The notes below the pieces were generated by a model, which saw only the letters and a program-made list of their open reading frames with translations, did no database searches and was not told the origin of the DNA. This document shows, in pieces, positions 51,833-60,944 of a stretch of 64,000 nucleotides of DNA. Source of the stretch: CAZLKN01 sp964560135 (GTDB lineage Bacteria; Actinomycetota; JAICYB01); contig CAZLKN010000003.1 in the NCBI GenBank assembly GCA_964560135.1, positions 1-64,000 of the forward strand. Reading direction: 5' to 3'. Positions within the stretch are counted from its first letter, which is position 1. The number at the start of each line of letters is the position of its first letter. The position numbers and the translations under genes are program-made.

Positions 51833-52939
51833 GTGAAGGCCGTGATCCTGGTCGGCGGGGAGGGGACGAGGCTGCGTCCGCTGACCCTCGACACCCCGAA
51901 GCCGCTCGTCCCCGTGGGCAATCGTCCGTTCCTGGAGCACGTTCTCGCCAGCCTCTCGCGCCACGGGGTGCAGGAGGCGATCCTGACCACCGGCTACCGG
52001 GCCGAGGCCTTCGACACCTATCCGCCCGAGCGCACCTACGGCGTGCAGCTCACCGTCGTGCGGGAGGAGGACCCGCTGGGCACAGCCGGGGCCGTCAAGA
52101 ACATCGAGCATATGCTGACCTCGACCTTCCTGGTGCTCAACGGCGACATCCTGACGAACCTCGACCTGACGGCGCTCGTGAACCACCACCGCCGCAAGGA
52201 GTCCGTGGCCACACTCACGCTCACGTCGGTCCGGGACCCGAGCGCCTACGGGCTCGTCCCGATCGACGACGACGGAAAGATCCAGCGCTTCATCGAGAAG
52301 CCCCGCGCCGACGAGGTCGTCACCGACCTGATCAACGCCGGGACCTATGTACTCGAGCCGGAGGTGCTGCAACGCGTCCCGGCGGGGGAGAACCACTCGG
52401 TCGAGCGGGGCCTGTTCCCGCGGCTGCTCGCCGAGGGCGCGCCGTTGTACGGCTTCCAGGCCCCCGCCTACTGGCTGGATCTCGGCACCCCCGAGAAGTA
52501 CCTGCGCGCCAACCGCGACGTGCTCGAGGGGCGTGTCGGAGAGGAGCCCCCGGGCACCCGCGCATCTTCGGGGGCCTGGGTCGCCAAGACCTGCGAGGTG
52601 GATCCGTGGGTGCAGATCCGGGGGCCCGTGGCGATCGCCGGCGGCACCACGATCGCCGAAGGCGCGGTGATCCACCCGCTCACGTGCATCGGGCGGGACT
52701 GCCGGATCGCCGGTGGTGCGGTGATCGAGGAGTCGGTGATCCAGGAGGGCGTCGAGGTCGAGCGTGGCGCGGTGATCGAGCGGTCGATCGTCTGCACGGG
52801 GGCGAAGGTCGGCGCCGGCTGCCGGATCGAGGACGCGGTCGTCGGGGCCGGGGTGCGGTTGGGGGCCGACAACGAGCTGCGGGCCGGCATCCGGCTGTGG
52901 CCCAACCTCGAGATCCCGCCGGGGAAGGTGCGGTTCTGA
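51833..52939 (+). CDS. Mannose-1-phosphate guanylyltransferase-like NDP-sugar pyrophosphorylase
   Basis: 368 residues. The nucleotidyltransferase domain has AVILVGGEGTRLRPLTLDTPKPLVPVGNRP, GTAGAVKN, VLNGDIL and FIEKP. The C-terminal third is a left-handed beta-helix (hexapeptides such as AVIHPLTCIGRDCRIAGGAVI). The LDTPKPLVPV form is typical of GDP-mannose pyrophosphorylases rather than RmlA (SAKQLIPV). GTG 51833 has AAGGAGGTG at close spacing. It supplies an activated sugar, GDP-mannose by this call, for the glycosyltransferases. The stop overlaps the next ATG (TGATG). Confidence 0.8.
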   Translation: MKAVILVGGEGTRLRPLTLDTPKPLVPVGNRPFLEHVLASLSRHGVQEAILTTGYRAEAFDTYPPERTYGVQLTVVREEDPLGTAGAVKNIEHMLTSTFLVLNGDILTNLDLTALVNHHRRKESVATLTLTSVRDPSAYGLVPIDDDGKIQRFIEKPRADEVVTDLINAGTYVLEPEVLQRVPAGENHSVERGLFPRLLAEGAPLYGFQAPAYWLDLGTPEKYLRANRDVLEGRVGEEPPGTRASSGAWVAKTCEVDPWVQIRGPVAIAGGTTIAEGAVIHPLTCIGRDCRIAGGAVIEESVIQEGVEVERGAVIERSIVCTGAKVGAGCRIEDAVVGAGVRLGADNELRAGIRLWPNLEIPPGKVRF

Positions 52940-53880
52940 TGCGAGTGCTCGTCACCGGCGGCGCGGGGTTCATCGGATCCACGGTCGTGGACCTGCTCGT
53001 GGCCCACGGCCACGAGGTCGCGGTGGTCGACGACCTGTCCTCCGGCAAGCTCGCGAACCTCGAGGACGCGCGCCGTGAGGGCAAGGTGGGCATCCACCGC
53101 TTCGACATCCGGACGGCCGGTGTGCGCGACCTGATCGTGGGCGCCAGGCCCGAGGTGATCCTGCACCTGGCGGCGCAGCCGGCGGTGCCGGCGTCGGTGA
53201 CCGATCCGGTGCACGACGCCCAGGTGAACGTCCTCGGTCTGCTGAACGTGCTCGAGGCGGGCGTCGCCGCGGAGGTGCGCAAGGTGGTCTTCTCGTCCTC
53301 CGGGGGCACGATCTACGGCACGCAGCAGCGGTTCCCGGTGAAGGAGACCGCGAGGGGACGGCCGACCTCGCCCTACGGGATCACCAAGCGCGTGGCCGAG
53401 GACTACCTGCGCTACTACAAGGCCCAGCACGATCTCGACTTCACGTCGCTCGCGCTGGCGAACGTCTACGGGCCCCGCCAGGATCCCCACGGCGAGGCTG
53501 GGGTGGTGGCGATCTTCGCGAACAAGCTCCTGCGCGGCGAGGCCCCCACGATCTTCGGGACGGGGGAGTTCACCCGCGACTACGTGTTCGTCGAGGACGT
53601 GGCCCACGCGTTCGTTCTGGCCTGCGAGCAGGGGTCGGGCCACACCGTGAACATCGGGACGGGAGTGGAGACGAGCGTCAACGACCTGTTCCGGATGATG
53701 GCCGCCGCCGCAGGGTTCGAGGGGGAAGCGGTGTACGGGCCCCCCCGCGCCGGCGACCTGCCCCGCAACGCGCTGGACCCGTCGAAGGCGGCCGAGATCC
53801 TCGAGTGGGCCCCCTGGACGAAGATCGACGAGGGCGTCACTCGCACCATCGACTGGTTCCGGGACCACCTGGGGGCCTGA
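52939..53880 (+). CDS. NAD-dependent UDP-hexose 4-epimerase-like SDR
   Basis: 313 residues. Extended SDR with GGAGFIG at 7-13, VVDDLSSG, HLAAQPAV, the catalytic SSSGGTIYG and Tyr-x3-Lys in SPYGITK. LANVYGPRQDPHGEAGVVAIF and RDYVFVEDVAHAF are typical of the GalE/UDP-glucuronate epimerase group. It likely interconverts UDP-glucose and UDP-galactose or the uronic forms for the surface polymer. ATG 52939 overlaps the pyrophosphorylase stop by one base. A 61-base gap separates it from the YidC-like gene. Confidence 0.82.
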   Translation: MRVLVTGGAGFIGSTVVDLLVAHGHEVAVVDDLSSGKLANLEDARREGKVGIHRFDIRTAGVRDLIVGARPEVILHLAAQPAVPASVTDPVHDAQVNVLGLLNVLEAGVAAEVRKVVFSSSGGTIYGTQQRFPVKETARGRPTSPYGITKRVAEDYLRYYKAQHDLDFTSLALANVYGPRQDPHGEAGVVAIFANKLLRGEAPTIFGTGEFTRDYVFVEDVAHAFVLACEQGSGHTVNIGTGVETSVNDLFRMMAAAAGFEGEAVYGPPRAGDLPRNALDPSKAAEILEWAPWTKIDEGVTRTIDWFRDHLGA

Positions 53881-53941
53881 GCGCCTCTGGTGCTTGCCGC
53901 GACCGGTTACGCTCTGGGGGACGTCGGGCCGGAGGTGGAGG

Positions 53942-54595
53942 ATGGTCGTCTGGGACGTGCTGGTCGGGTCGCTGGTCGAGGTGCTCGTGGTCCTGGCGAC
54001 CGTCACCGCCGCCCTCGGGACCCATCAATGGGCGGCGGCCATCGTCCTGCTCACCCTCGGTATCCGGACGCTGCTCATCCCGCTCACCGTCATGCAGATG
54101 CGATCGGCGCGGACGATGCGGCGGCTCCAACCCGAGATCGAACGGGTCCGGCGAACGTTCAAGGCGAAGCCCGAGCGGGTGCAGCGCGAGCTCCAGGCGC
54201 TCTTCCGCCGGGAGGGATACAACCCGATGGCCGGCTGTCTGCCGCAGGTCGCCTCGTTGCCCTTCGTCGCTGGTGTGTACTGGGCGATCCGCCGGATCAC
54301 CGCGCCGGTGGCCGACGGGGGCCTGGGTGTTGTGGCGATCCCGCTGTTCGGGCTCGGCAACCTTGCCGCCCCCGCTATCGCCTCGGTGGCGGGGATCCTG
54401 CTCGTGATCGTGCTGGGTCTCGCGGGTTACCTGTCGGCTCGCCGCACGGCGCCGACCACCGGCGGCCAGCGCTGGATGCGGCTCGTACCCGTGGGCTCTG
54501 CCGCCGTGGCGGCCTTCCTGCCCGGCGCCGTCGTCCTCTACTGGGCCACGGGGGCCGTGTACCAGCTCGGCCAGCAGATGCTGATGCGGACCTGA
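53942..54595 (+). CDS. YidC/Oxa1-family membrane insertase (short)
   Basis: 217 residues from ATG 53942 (GGAGGTGGAGG site). Predicted segments include VVWDVLVGSLVEVLVVLATV, AAAIVLLTLGIRTLLIPLTV and VVAIPLFGLGNLAAPAI. The conserved groove arginine is Arg42 in GIRTLLIPLTV, followed by the coiled cytoplasmic hairpin MQMRSARTMRRLQPEIERVRR and the NPMAGCLPQVASLPF helix. It is shorter than a standard Gram-positive YidC (about 260-330), missing most of the tail and possibly one segment, so it is probably a second, specialised insertase. It ends 188 bases before the convergent cofE gene. Confidence 0.8.
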   Translation: MVVWDVLVGSLVEVLVVLATVTAALGTHQWAAAIVLLTLGIRTLLIPLTVMQMRSARTMRRLQPEIERVRRTFKAKPERVQRELQALFRREGYNPMAGCLPQVASLPFVAGVYWAIRRITAPVADGGLGVVAIPLFGLGNLAAPAIASVAGILLVIVLGLAGYLSARRTAPTTGGQRWMRLVPVGSAAVAAFLPGAVVLYWATGAVYQLGQQMLMRT

Positions 54596-54618
54596 TCCAT
54601 CGGAGCGAGTTCACAGCC

Positions 54619-54749
54619 CCCTTAGGGACGACATGGGCCCGTTTCGCGGCGGTTCGGGGCAACGTCGTCCTGCAGGGTGTCTGGGAGACCCCTTGGGGGA
54701 CGACGTGGGCGCGATCTGGCTGATGGAGGGGCGACGTCGTCCGCTGGGG
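54619..54749. repeat. Alternating inverted-repeat element, copy B
   Basis: Second copy of the element at 38951-39079. Cores: 54626-54634 (GGACGACAT, one change), 54662-54670 (reverse), 54698-54706, 54734-54742 (reverse). All spacers are 27 bases, and the total core span is 117 bases in both copies. The central spacer is about two-thirds identical to that of copy A, while the hairpin loops differ more. It lies between convergent genes (YidC-like and cofE). Confidence 0.85.
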
Positions 54750-54783
54750 TGGGATGGTTGAAGCAGGAAGGAAGGCTCGGGCC

Positions 54784-55491
54784 CTACCGGAACAGGTCCT
54801 GGGCCGGGGGGCGCACCAGGTCGCGGGCGGAGCCGGACGCAACCCCGAACCGGTAGCCGCGGACGATCGCCACCGGCACCCGGTCGAGCTTGCCCATCAC
54901 GAGCTCCGCCGCGGCCGCCAGCTCGTCGATGTGCGCGATCTCGGTGACCGCCAGCTCGTGGCCGTGCGGGTCCACCTCGCCGCGGTGGTCGCGGAGGGCC
55001 GCGATGCCCGACGAGCCGATGGCCACGTTGGTCTGCCCTAAGCGCCACGCACGTCCGAAGGTGTCGGAGACGATCACCGCCACGGGGCGACCCACGCGCT
55101 CCTCCAGGCCGGCACGGATGCGGGCCGCCGAGGCGTCGGGGTCGCGGGGGAGCAGCGCGACGTAGCCGGAGGAGACGTTGGACGAGTCCACCCCCGCGTT
55201 CGCGCACACCAGCCCGTGGCGCGTCTCCACGATCAGGTGCGCGGGGGTCTCCCGGACGACCCGGCGCGCCTCCCGCCGGACGACCTCCCGCACCTCCTCG
55301 CGGGTTTCTGCGGCCACCAGCCGTCCCTCGGCCTTCGACACGATCTTCTGGGCCACGACGACCACGTCCCCCGGTTCGACGGGCACCCCCGCTCCTGCGG
55401 CCCCCGACGCGATCATCTCGCCAAGGTCGGCCCCTGCCGTGACCTCCGGCAGTCCGTCCACGGCCAGGATCCGGATCTCAGCCGACGGCAT
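54784..55491 (-). CDS. cofE: Coenzyme F420-0:L-glutamate ligase
   Basis: 235 residues. The CofE fold is visible: GDLGEM-like start, VVVVAQKIVSKAEGRLV, LIVETRHGLVCANAGVDSSNV, LPRDPDASA and VIVSDTFGRAWRLGQTNVAIG. It adds gamma-linked glutamates to F420-0 with GTP. In mycobacteria the equivalent FbiB carries an extra nitroreductase-like domain; that domain is absent here. The start overlaps the cofD stop by 14 bases, so the two are coupled. Confidence 0.9.
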   Translation of the reverse strand: MPSAEIRILAVDGLPEVTAGADLGEMIASGAAGAGVPVEPGDVVVVAQKIVSKAEGRLVAAETREEVREVVRREARRVVRETPAHLIVETRHGLVCANAGVDSSNVSSGYVALLPRDPDASAARIRAGLEERVGRPVAVIVSDTFGRAWRLGQTNVAIGSSGIAALRDHRGEVDPHGHELAVTEIAHIDELAAAAELVMGKLDRVPVAIVRGYRFGVASGSARDLVRPPAQDLFR

Positions 55492-56434
55492 CCAGCACCG
55501 CCTTCGCCACCCGCCCGGCGTCCTCCGCCGAGCGCATCAGCGTGTCGCAGACCACCGGCTCCATCCCCAACTCCTCCACTTCTCCGGCGAGGCCGGCGTC
55601 CTGCTCGTCGAGGACGAACACGTCCACCAGCCCCCGGTAGATGCGGGCCACGCCGACCGCGGAGACCTCGTGGCCCAGCGAGGTCATCAGCCGGTCCGCG
55701 GGACCCTTGAGGGCCCGGCCCCCGACGATCGGCGACACCGCCACGCAGGTCGCGTCGCACGCCTCGACCGCGTCGCGGACACCGGGCACGGCGAGCAGCG
55801 GTCCGACCGAGATCAGGGGGTTCGAGGGCGGCACGATCAGCACCTCGGCGTCCTCGATCGCCTCGAGCACCCCGGGGGCCGGTGCGGCGTCGCGGACACC
55901 CTCGACCTCGATGCCCGTCACCTCCGGCTCCTGCTTGCGGCGCACGAAGTACTCCTGGAAGTCGAGCCACTCCCCGCCGGCGGTGCGCAGCACCGTCCGC
56001 ACGGGGTCGTCGGACACCGGGAGCACCTGGCACTCGATGCCCATCGCCAGCCGGAGCGCGTCGGTGACCTCCGTCAGCGGCAGGTCGTGCTCGAGCAGGT
56101 GCAGCCGGAGCAGGTGCGTGGCCAGATCACGGTCTCCGAGCGTGAACCACTCCTGGAGGTCGAGGCCCATGCCGTCGAGCCCGGCGGCAAGCTCCCGGTA
56201 GCGGTCGTTGGCCACGGTGGTCTCGTCCGCGAGTCCCCACCCCCGGTCCCAATCGCACGCGCCGGCGAGGTGGTACAGGACCGTGTCGATGTCCGGGCAG
56301 ATCCACAGGCCGCGGATCTGCTCGTCGTCTCCGGTGTTGACCACGATCGTGAGGTCGTCGGGGTTCACGACGCGCACCAGGCCCGCGCAGAACCGGGCGG
56401 AGCCGACGCCTCCGGCGAGGACGGTGATCGCCAT
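55478..56434 (-). CDS. cofD: 2-phospho-L-lactate transferase (F420 biosynthesis)
   Basis: 318 residues. VLAGGVGSARFCAGL is the phosphate and substrate loop. VVNTGDDEQIRGLWICPDIDTVLYHLAG, TLGDRDLATHLLRL and IVGGRALKGPADRLM match CofD/FbiA. It joins a lactyl- or phosphoenolpyruvyl-guanosine donor to the deazaflavin FO. It sits 3 bases after the alpha/beta hydrolase stop and overlaps cofE by 14 bases. The guanylyltransferase CofC/FbiD is not in the window. Confidence 0.93.
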   Translation of the reverse strand: MAITVLAGGVGSARFCAGLVRVVNPDDLTIVVNTGDDEQIRGLWICPDIDTVLYHLAGACDWDRGWGLADETTVANDRYRELAAGLDGMGLDLQEWFTLGDRDLATHLLRLHLLEHDLPLTEVTDALRLAMGIECQVLPVSDDPVRTVLRTAGGEWLDFQEYFVRRKQEPEVTGIEVEGVRDAAPAPGVLEAIEDAEVLIVPPSNPLISVGPLLAVPGVRDAVEACDATCVAVSPIVGGRALKGPADRLMTSLGHEVSAVGVARIYRGLVDVFVLDEQDAGLAGEVEELGMEPVVCDTLMRSAEDAGRVAKAVLDAVG

Positions 56435-56437
56435 CGT

Positions 56438-57253
56438 CTACCCGGCGGCTTGAAGGTGGGGGACGAGCTCGGCGGTGAACTCCTCGGCTCGCTCCACCTG
56501 GATCGAGTGCCCGGCCCCCTCGAAGACCACCCAGCGGGACCGGGGGAGCGTCTCGGCGATCCACCGGCCGAGCTGGACGGGGATGATCGGGTCCGCGGTG
56601 CCGTGGAGTACGAGCACCGGACACCGGATCGCGTCGAGGCGGTCCTTCACGGTGAAGCCGACGCACGTGCGCCAGGCGTATGCGTGCGACGGGTTCGGGT
56701 CCTCCAGCCCCCGGCGGAAGTAGTCGATGGGCGGGATGCCGGCGGGGAACGCCTCGGCCAGGACCTCCTCCACCAGCCCGCGAACCTCCGGGTCGGCCAC
56801 GGCGTCGTCGAAGCCCCGCTCGGAGATCATCGACAGGCCCTTCGCGAAGGCGCTGGCCCGCCGTCCGTTGTGCGCGGTGGTGGAGGCCACCGTCAGCGAC
56901 CGCAGGTCGCCGGGATGCTCCACGGCGTAGGACTGCGAGAGCATGCCGCCGAGCGAGTGTCCGACGAGGTGGAAGGGCTTCGGCACGAGCTGCTCGATGA
57001 CCTCGCGGATGTCGTCCACGAGGTCGGCCATCTCGTAGGGCCCGGCGGGCATGTCCGACTCGCCGAAGCCGCGCAGGTCGAAGCGGACGGCCCGGAAGCC
57101 CGCGGACACCGCCGCGTCGAACTGGTGCTGCCACCGGCGGCGGTTCAGTCCGAGGCCGTGGACGAACAGAACCGTCGGCCCGGCCCCCGCCTCGTCGTAG
57201 GCGAGTCGCAGGCCGTCGCGGGTGGTCATGCGTCTGATCGTGGGCGTGGTCAT
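56438..57253 (-). CDS. Alpha/beta hydrolase
   Basis: 271 residues from ATG 57253 (ATG 57262 and 57229 are alternatives). The fold is clear: VLFVHGLGLNRRRWQHQF, nucleophile elbow VGHSLGGMLSQ, Asp in LHGTADPIIPV and His in FEGAGHSIQVE. It resembles 3-oxoadipate enol-lactonase-like esterases. It precedes cofD in the F420 gene line and is divergent from fbiC (60 bases), but no hydrolase is a known step in F420 synthesis, so the link may be only positional. Confidence 0.75.
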   Translation of the reverse strand: MTTPTIRRMTTRDGLRLAYDEAGAGPTVLFVHGLGLNRRRWQHQFDAAVSAGFRAVRFDLRGFGESDMPAGPYEMADLVDDIREVIEQLVPKPFHLVGHSLGGMLSQSYAVEHPGDLRSLTVASTTAHNGRRASAFAKGLSMISERGFDDAVADPEVRGLVEEVLAEAFPAGIPPIDYFRRGLEDPNPSHAYAWRTCVGFTVKDRLDAIRCPVLVLHGTADPIIPVQLGRWIAETLPRSRWVVFEGAGHSIQVERAEEFTAELVPHLQAAG

Positions 57254-57313
57254 GGGTGCCATCCTACGGGGCACGGTATCCTGCTGACCTGTCGAGGACA
57301 GGGGTGTACATCG

Positions 57314-59950
57314 ATGGACACGGACCTGAACACCGCCCTGCAGCGCAGCATCGCGGGTGAGGCCCTCGGCGCGAACGACGTGCTCGCGATCCTCACCTGC
57401 TCCGACGACGACCTCGTCCCCGTGCTCGCACGGGCCCGCGAGGTGCGCGATGCCTCGCTCGCGGCCAAGGGCCGGGACGGCATCGTCACCTACTCCCGCA
57501 AGGTCTTCATCCCGCTGACATACCTGTGCCGGTACCGCTGCTCCTACTGCACGTTCGTGACCCCGCGTGCCGTCCCGGGGGCCGAGTACCGGAGCCCCGA
57601 GGAGGTCGTGGCCCTCGCCGAGCGCGGGCGCGAGTGGGGGGCCACCGAGGCCCTGTTCACCCTCGGCGAGGCCCCCGAGCACCGCCATCCCGAGGCCCGG
57701 GAGTGGCTGGAGGAGCACGGGTACGCGTCCACCGTCGACTACCTCGTCGCCGCCGCCGACCTCGTGGTGCGGCGCACCGGTCTGCTGCCCCACGCGAACC
57801 CGGGGGCCGTGACGAAGGACCAGATGGGGCGGCTGCGGGACGTGTCCGCCTCGCAGGGGTTGATGATGGAGCAGCTCACCGACCGGCTGCTGCGGCCCGG
57901 CGAGGCCCACGCCGGTGCTCCGGGCAAGGCGGCGGAGGTCCGTCTGGAGCAGCTGGCCTTCGCCCGCGCCACGCGGACGCCGTTCACCACCGGCTTCCTG
58001 ATCGGGATCGGCGAGACCACCGCCGAGCGCGCGCACACGATCGTGGCCCTGCGCGACGCCGCCGCACCGTCCGACGGTGAGAAGCTCGGCGCCGTGCAGG
58101 AGGTGATCGTCCAGAACTTCCGGGCCAAGCCGGACACCCCGATGCGCTCGGCCGAAGAGCCGGACGACGGCGAGATGCTGCGCGCGATCGCCGCAACCCG
58201 CCTCGCGCTCGACCCGGCGATCTCGGTGCAGGCGCCCCCGAACCTCACCCCGGACACCTACGGACGCTATCTCGACGCCGGCCTCGACGACTGGGGCGGG
58301 ATCTCGCCGGTGACCCCCGACCACGTGAACCCCGAGATGCCGTGGCCCGGTATCGCCGAGGTTGCCGAGGTCTGCGCCCGCCGGGGCTTCACGCTGCGCC
58401 AGCGTCTGCCCGTCCACCCCGACTACCTGCACCACGAGGCCTTCGAGACGTGGATCGCGCCCGCGATGCGGCGGCACGTGCTGGCCGCCGCCGACGCGAC
58501 GGGGCTGGCCCGCGAGGAGCGCTGGCACGCCGGCGAAGGCTGGGTGCCCGTGCTCCGGGCCGCACAGCCGGTGCCGAAGCGCCGGGCCCTGGCGATCGCC
58601 TCGAGCCGTCCGTCGCTGCGGGCCGAGGAGGTCTTCGACGAGGCCCGCACCGCGGGCTGCGGGGACGCCTCCGGCGTGGTCGAGGGCGGCTTCGACGAGA
58701 TGCTGCCCGACCTGCCGTCGCGGACCGTGCTGGCCCACGAGCGCGCCGACCGGCTGGCCGGCACCAACGGCTCGCCGCAGCATCCGTGGGTCCGTCCCTA
58801 CGTCGGGCGCCCCGGGACCGCCGGCCGCCGGGTGCGCGAGATCCTCGCCCGCGGACGGCAGGGTGAGCGGCTCGATGCCTCCGACGTGGAGCGGCTGCTG
58901 CGCGCCGAAGGCCCCGACCTCGAGGCCGTGTTCGCCTGCGCGGACGAGATCCGCCGCGAGACCAACGGCGACGAGGTCACCTACGTGGTGAACCGCAACA
59001 TCACCTACACGAACTTCTGCCACACCGGCTGCGGGTTCTGCGGTTTCGCCCGGCCCGTCGGCCACGACGACGGGTACTACCTCGATCCGGCGGCGGTGGG
59101 GGCCAAGGCCCGGGAGGCATGGGACCTGGGAGCCACCGAGGTGTGCATCCAGGGCGGCATCCACCCCGCCAACGACGGGCGCATCTACCTCGACATCGCC
59201 CGGGCCGTGAAGGACGCGGCCCCCGGGATCCACCTCCACGGATTCTCGCCGCTGGAGATCACGATCGGAGCCAAGACGCTCGAGCTGCCGCTGGAGCGGT
59301 TCGTCCCGATGCTGGCCGAGGCCGGCGTGGACACCGTCCCCGGTACGGCGGCCGAGATCCTCGACGCGCGCGTGCGTCCGAAGCTGACGCCCGAGAAGCT
59401 GTCCGCCGACGACTGGCTGTCGCTGATGCGCGTCGCGCACCGCAGCGGTCTGCGGTCCACGACCACGATCATGTTCGGCCACATCGACGACCCCGCGGTG
59501 TGGGCCGAGCACCTGCTCCGGCTGCGCGATCTCCAGCAGGAGACCGGCGGGTTCACCGAATTCATCCCGCTGCCCTTCGTCCATCACCGCTCACCCATCT
59601 TCATGCGCGGCGACTCCCGCACCGGGCCCACGTGGCGGGAGACCCTCAAGATGCACGCCGTGGGTCGCATCGCGCTGCACCCCCTGTTCACGAGCGTCCA
59701 GGCCTCGTGGGTGAAGATGGGCGTCGAGGGTGTGGTGGCTGCGCTCGAGGTCGGGGTCAACGACTTCGGCGGCACGCTGATGGAGGAGCACATCTCGCGG
59801 ATGGCCGGCGCCAACCACGGGCTGGGGCTCACCGTCGAGGTGATCGAGGATGCCATCCGCCGTGCGGGCCGCGTGCCCCGTGAGCGCTCGACGACGTACG
59901 GACGCCCCGAACGCACCTACCGGGAGCGCGTCGGACAGCCGGTGCGCTGA
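57314..59950 (+). CDS. fbiC: FO synthase (fused CofG/CofH radical SAM enzyme)
   Basis: 878 residues, the full length of actinobacterial FbiC. The CofG half has radical SAM cysteines at 72, 76 and 79 (CRYRCSYC). The CofH half has them at 569, 573 and 576 (CHTGCGFC). It joins tyrosine with 5-amino-6-ribitylaminouracil to make the F420 chromophore. ATG 57314 is chosen because the open frame upstream to 55178 runs antisense through cofD and is not coding. Archaea and cyanobacteria make the two halves as separate proteins, so the fusion supports an actinobacterial source. Confidence 0.95.
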   Translation: MDTDLNTALQRSIAGEALGANDVLAILTCSDDDLVPVLARAREVRDASLAAKGRDGIVTYSRKVFIPLTYLCRYRCSYCTFVTPRAVPGAEYRSPEEVVALAERGREWGATEALFTLGEAPEHRHPEAREWLEEHGYASTVDYLVAAADLVVRRTGLLPHANPGAVTKDQMGRLRDVSASQGLMMEQLTDRLLRPGEAHAGAPGKAAEVRLEQLAFARATRTPFTTGFLIGIGETTAERAHTIVALRDAAAPSDGEKLGAVQEVIVQNFRAKPDTPMRSAEEPDDGEMLRAIAATRLALDPAISVQAPPNLTPDTYGRYLDAGLDDWGGISPVTPDHVNPEMPWPGIAEVAEVCARRGFTLRQRLPVHPDYLHHEAFETWIAPAMRRHVLAAADATGLAREERWHAGEGWVPVLRAAQPVPKRRALAIASSRPSLRAEEVFDEARTAGCGDASGVVEGGFDEMLPDLPSRTVLAHERADRLAGTNGSPQHPWVRPYVGRPGTAGRRVREILARGRQGERLDASDVERLLRAEGPDLEAVFACADEIRRETNGDEVTYVVNRNITYTNFCHTGCGFCGFARPVGHDDGYYLDPAAVGAKAREAWDLGATEVCIQGGIHPANDGRIYLDIARAVKDAAPGIHLHGFSPLEITIGAKTLELPLERFVPMLAEAGVDTVPGTAAEILDARVRPKLTPEKLSADDWLSLMRVAHRSGLRSTTTIMFGHIDDPAVWAEHLLRLRDLQQETGGFTEFIPLPFVHHRSPIFMRGDSRTGPTWRETLKMHAVGRIALHPLFTSVQASWVKMGVEGVVAALEVGVNDFGGTLMEEHISRMAGANHGLGLTVEVIEDAIRRAGRVPRERSTTYGRPERTYRERVGQPVR

Positions 59951-59953
59951 GCT

Positions 59954-60895
59954 CTACGGGCGTCCGGCCGGCGGGGTCGCCGGCGGTCCGGCATCGGGCT
60001 CGGCGGGGGCCCGCTGCCGTCCCTGTTCGCCGGCTTCGGATCCGGTCTGCTGACTCTGTCCGTGGCTCTGGCCCTGACCCGGCTGCTGATCCTGGCCCTG
60101 GCCCTGGTCGGGCTGCTGCCCCGGGCCCTGGTACCCGGGGGAGCCGGCCGGCGGGCCCGGCGACGTGGGGGGACCGGGTGCCTCATTCGAGTCCCCGGGA
60201 TTCTCGGGGCGGCCGGGCGTAGCCGGTCTGCGGTCGAGGCCCGCTCCGGCCCGGGACACGGCCTCCCGTCCCTGACGGATGGCCATGTCGACCGCGTCGA
60301 GGGTCTGCTGGGGCACCAGACCGGACTCGGCGAGCGCCGCGCGGACGCCCTCCAGACGCTCGACATGGAGCATCACGCGCGAGGTCACGTGCACGCGGAG
60401 ATCCTCCCGGGTCTCCGGATCGGCGTCCCCGACGGCCTGGAAGGTGGCGTCGATGGAGTCGGCGAGGTCGGCGATGAGGCGGGGGAGATGCTCGACGGTG
60501 CCCCGCTCCCGGATGGCGTCGATCTCCTCGAGCCGCTTGGCCGCCAGGGCGAGGTGCTTGTCGGCCCGGGCATCCGGGCTGCGGGCCAGGACGAGCTGAG
60601 CGCGTTCGAGACCCCGGTTGACGGGGTAGAGGATGTCGCCGGGGACGGTCCCCGAGGACGCGACGGCCATCGAGGGAGCACCGATCGTGAGCACCGCGGC
60701 CACGGCGACGGCCGCGACGCGGCGGCGCCTCCGGCGTACCAGCTGGGTCACGCCCGCGCCGGAAACCCGGGCCCGCAGGAGCGCCTCGTGGCACGCGGCG
60801 ATCTCGGGGGGCACCTCGGTCCGGAGGGCTAGCGTCAGCCTCTCGGCGATGGCGCGGTCCTCGGGCTCGATCTCGTGGTTCGTCTGGTTGTCCAT
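59954..60895 (-). CDS. DUF5667-type membrane protein with Gln/Pro-rich tail
   Basis: 313 residues from ATG 60895. An N-terminal cytoplasmic helix (EDRAIAERLTLALRTE) and a basic RRRRRRVAAVAVAAVLTIGAPSMAVA membrane segment are followed by a DUF5667-like helical domain (GDILYPVNRGLERAQLVLARSPDARADKHLALAAKRLEEID). The tail from about residue 240 is Pro/Gly/Gln-rich and disordered. Layout and position after an ECF sigma gene suggest a sigma-linked membrane sensor or anti-sigma-like role, although the N-terminus lacks the HxxxCxxC zinc anti-sigma motif. Its expression probably depends on the sigma factor upstream. Confidence 0.7.
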   Translation of the reverse strand: MDNQTNHEIEPEDRAIAERLTLALRTEVPPEIAACHEALLRARVSGAGVTQLVRRRRRRVAAVAVAAVLTIGAPSMAVASSGTVPGDILYPVNRGLERAQLVLARSPDARADKHLALAAKRLEEIDAIRERGTVEHLPRLIADLADSIDATFQAVGDADPETREDLRVHVTSRVMLHVERLEGVRAALAESGLVPQQTLDAVDMAIRQGREAVSRAGAGLDRRPATPGRPENPGDSNEAPGPPTSPGPPAGSPGYQGPGQQPDQGQGQDQQPGQGQSHGQSQQTGSEAGEQGRQRAPAEPDAGPPATPPAGRP

Positions 60896-60944
60896 CTGTA
60901 GGTTCGTCTCCTCAGCCACTAGAGCGCATGGGGGCCACGGGAGG

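Noticed and set aside
56438..59587. Open frame of 1049 codons on the minus strand
   Set aside because: Only the last 270 codons (the alpha/beta hydrolase from 57253) are coding; the rest is antisense to fbiC.
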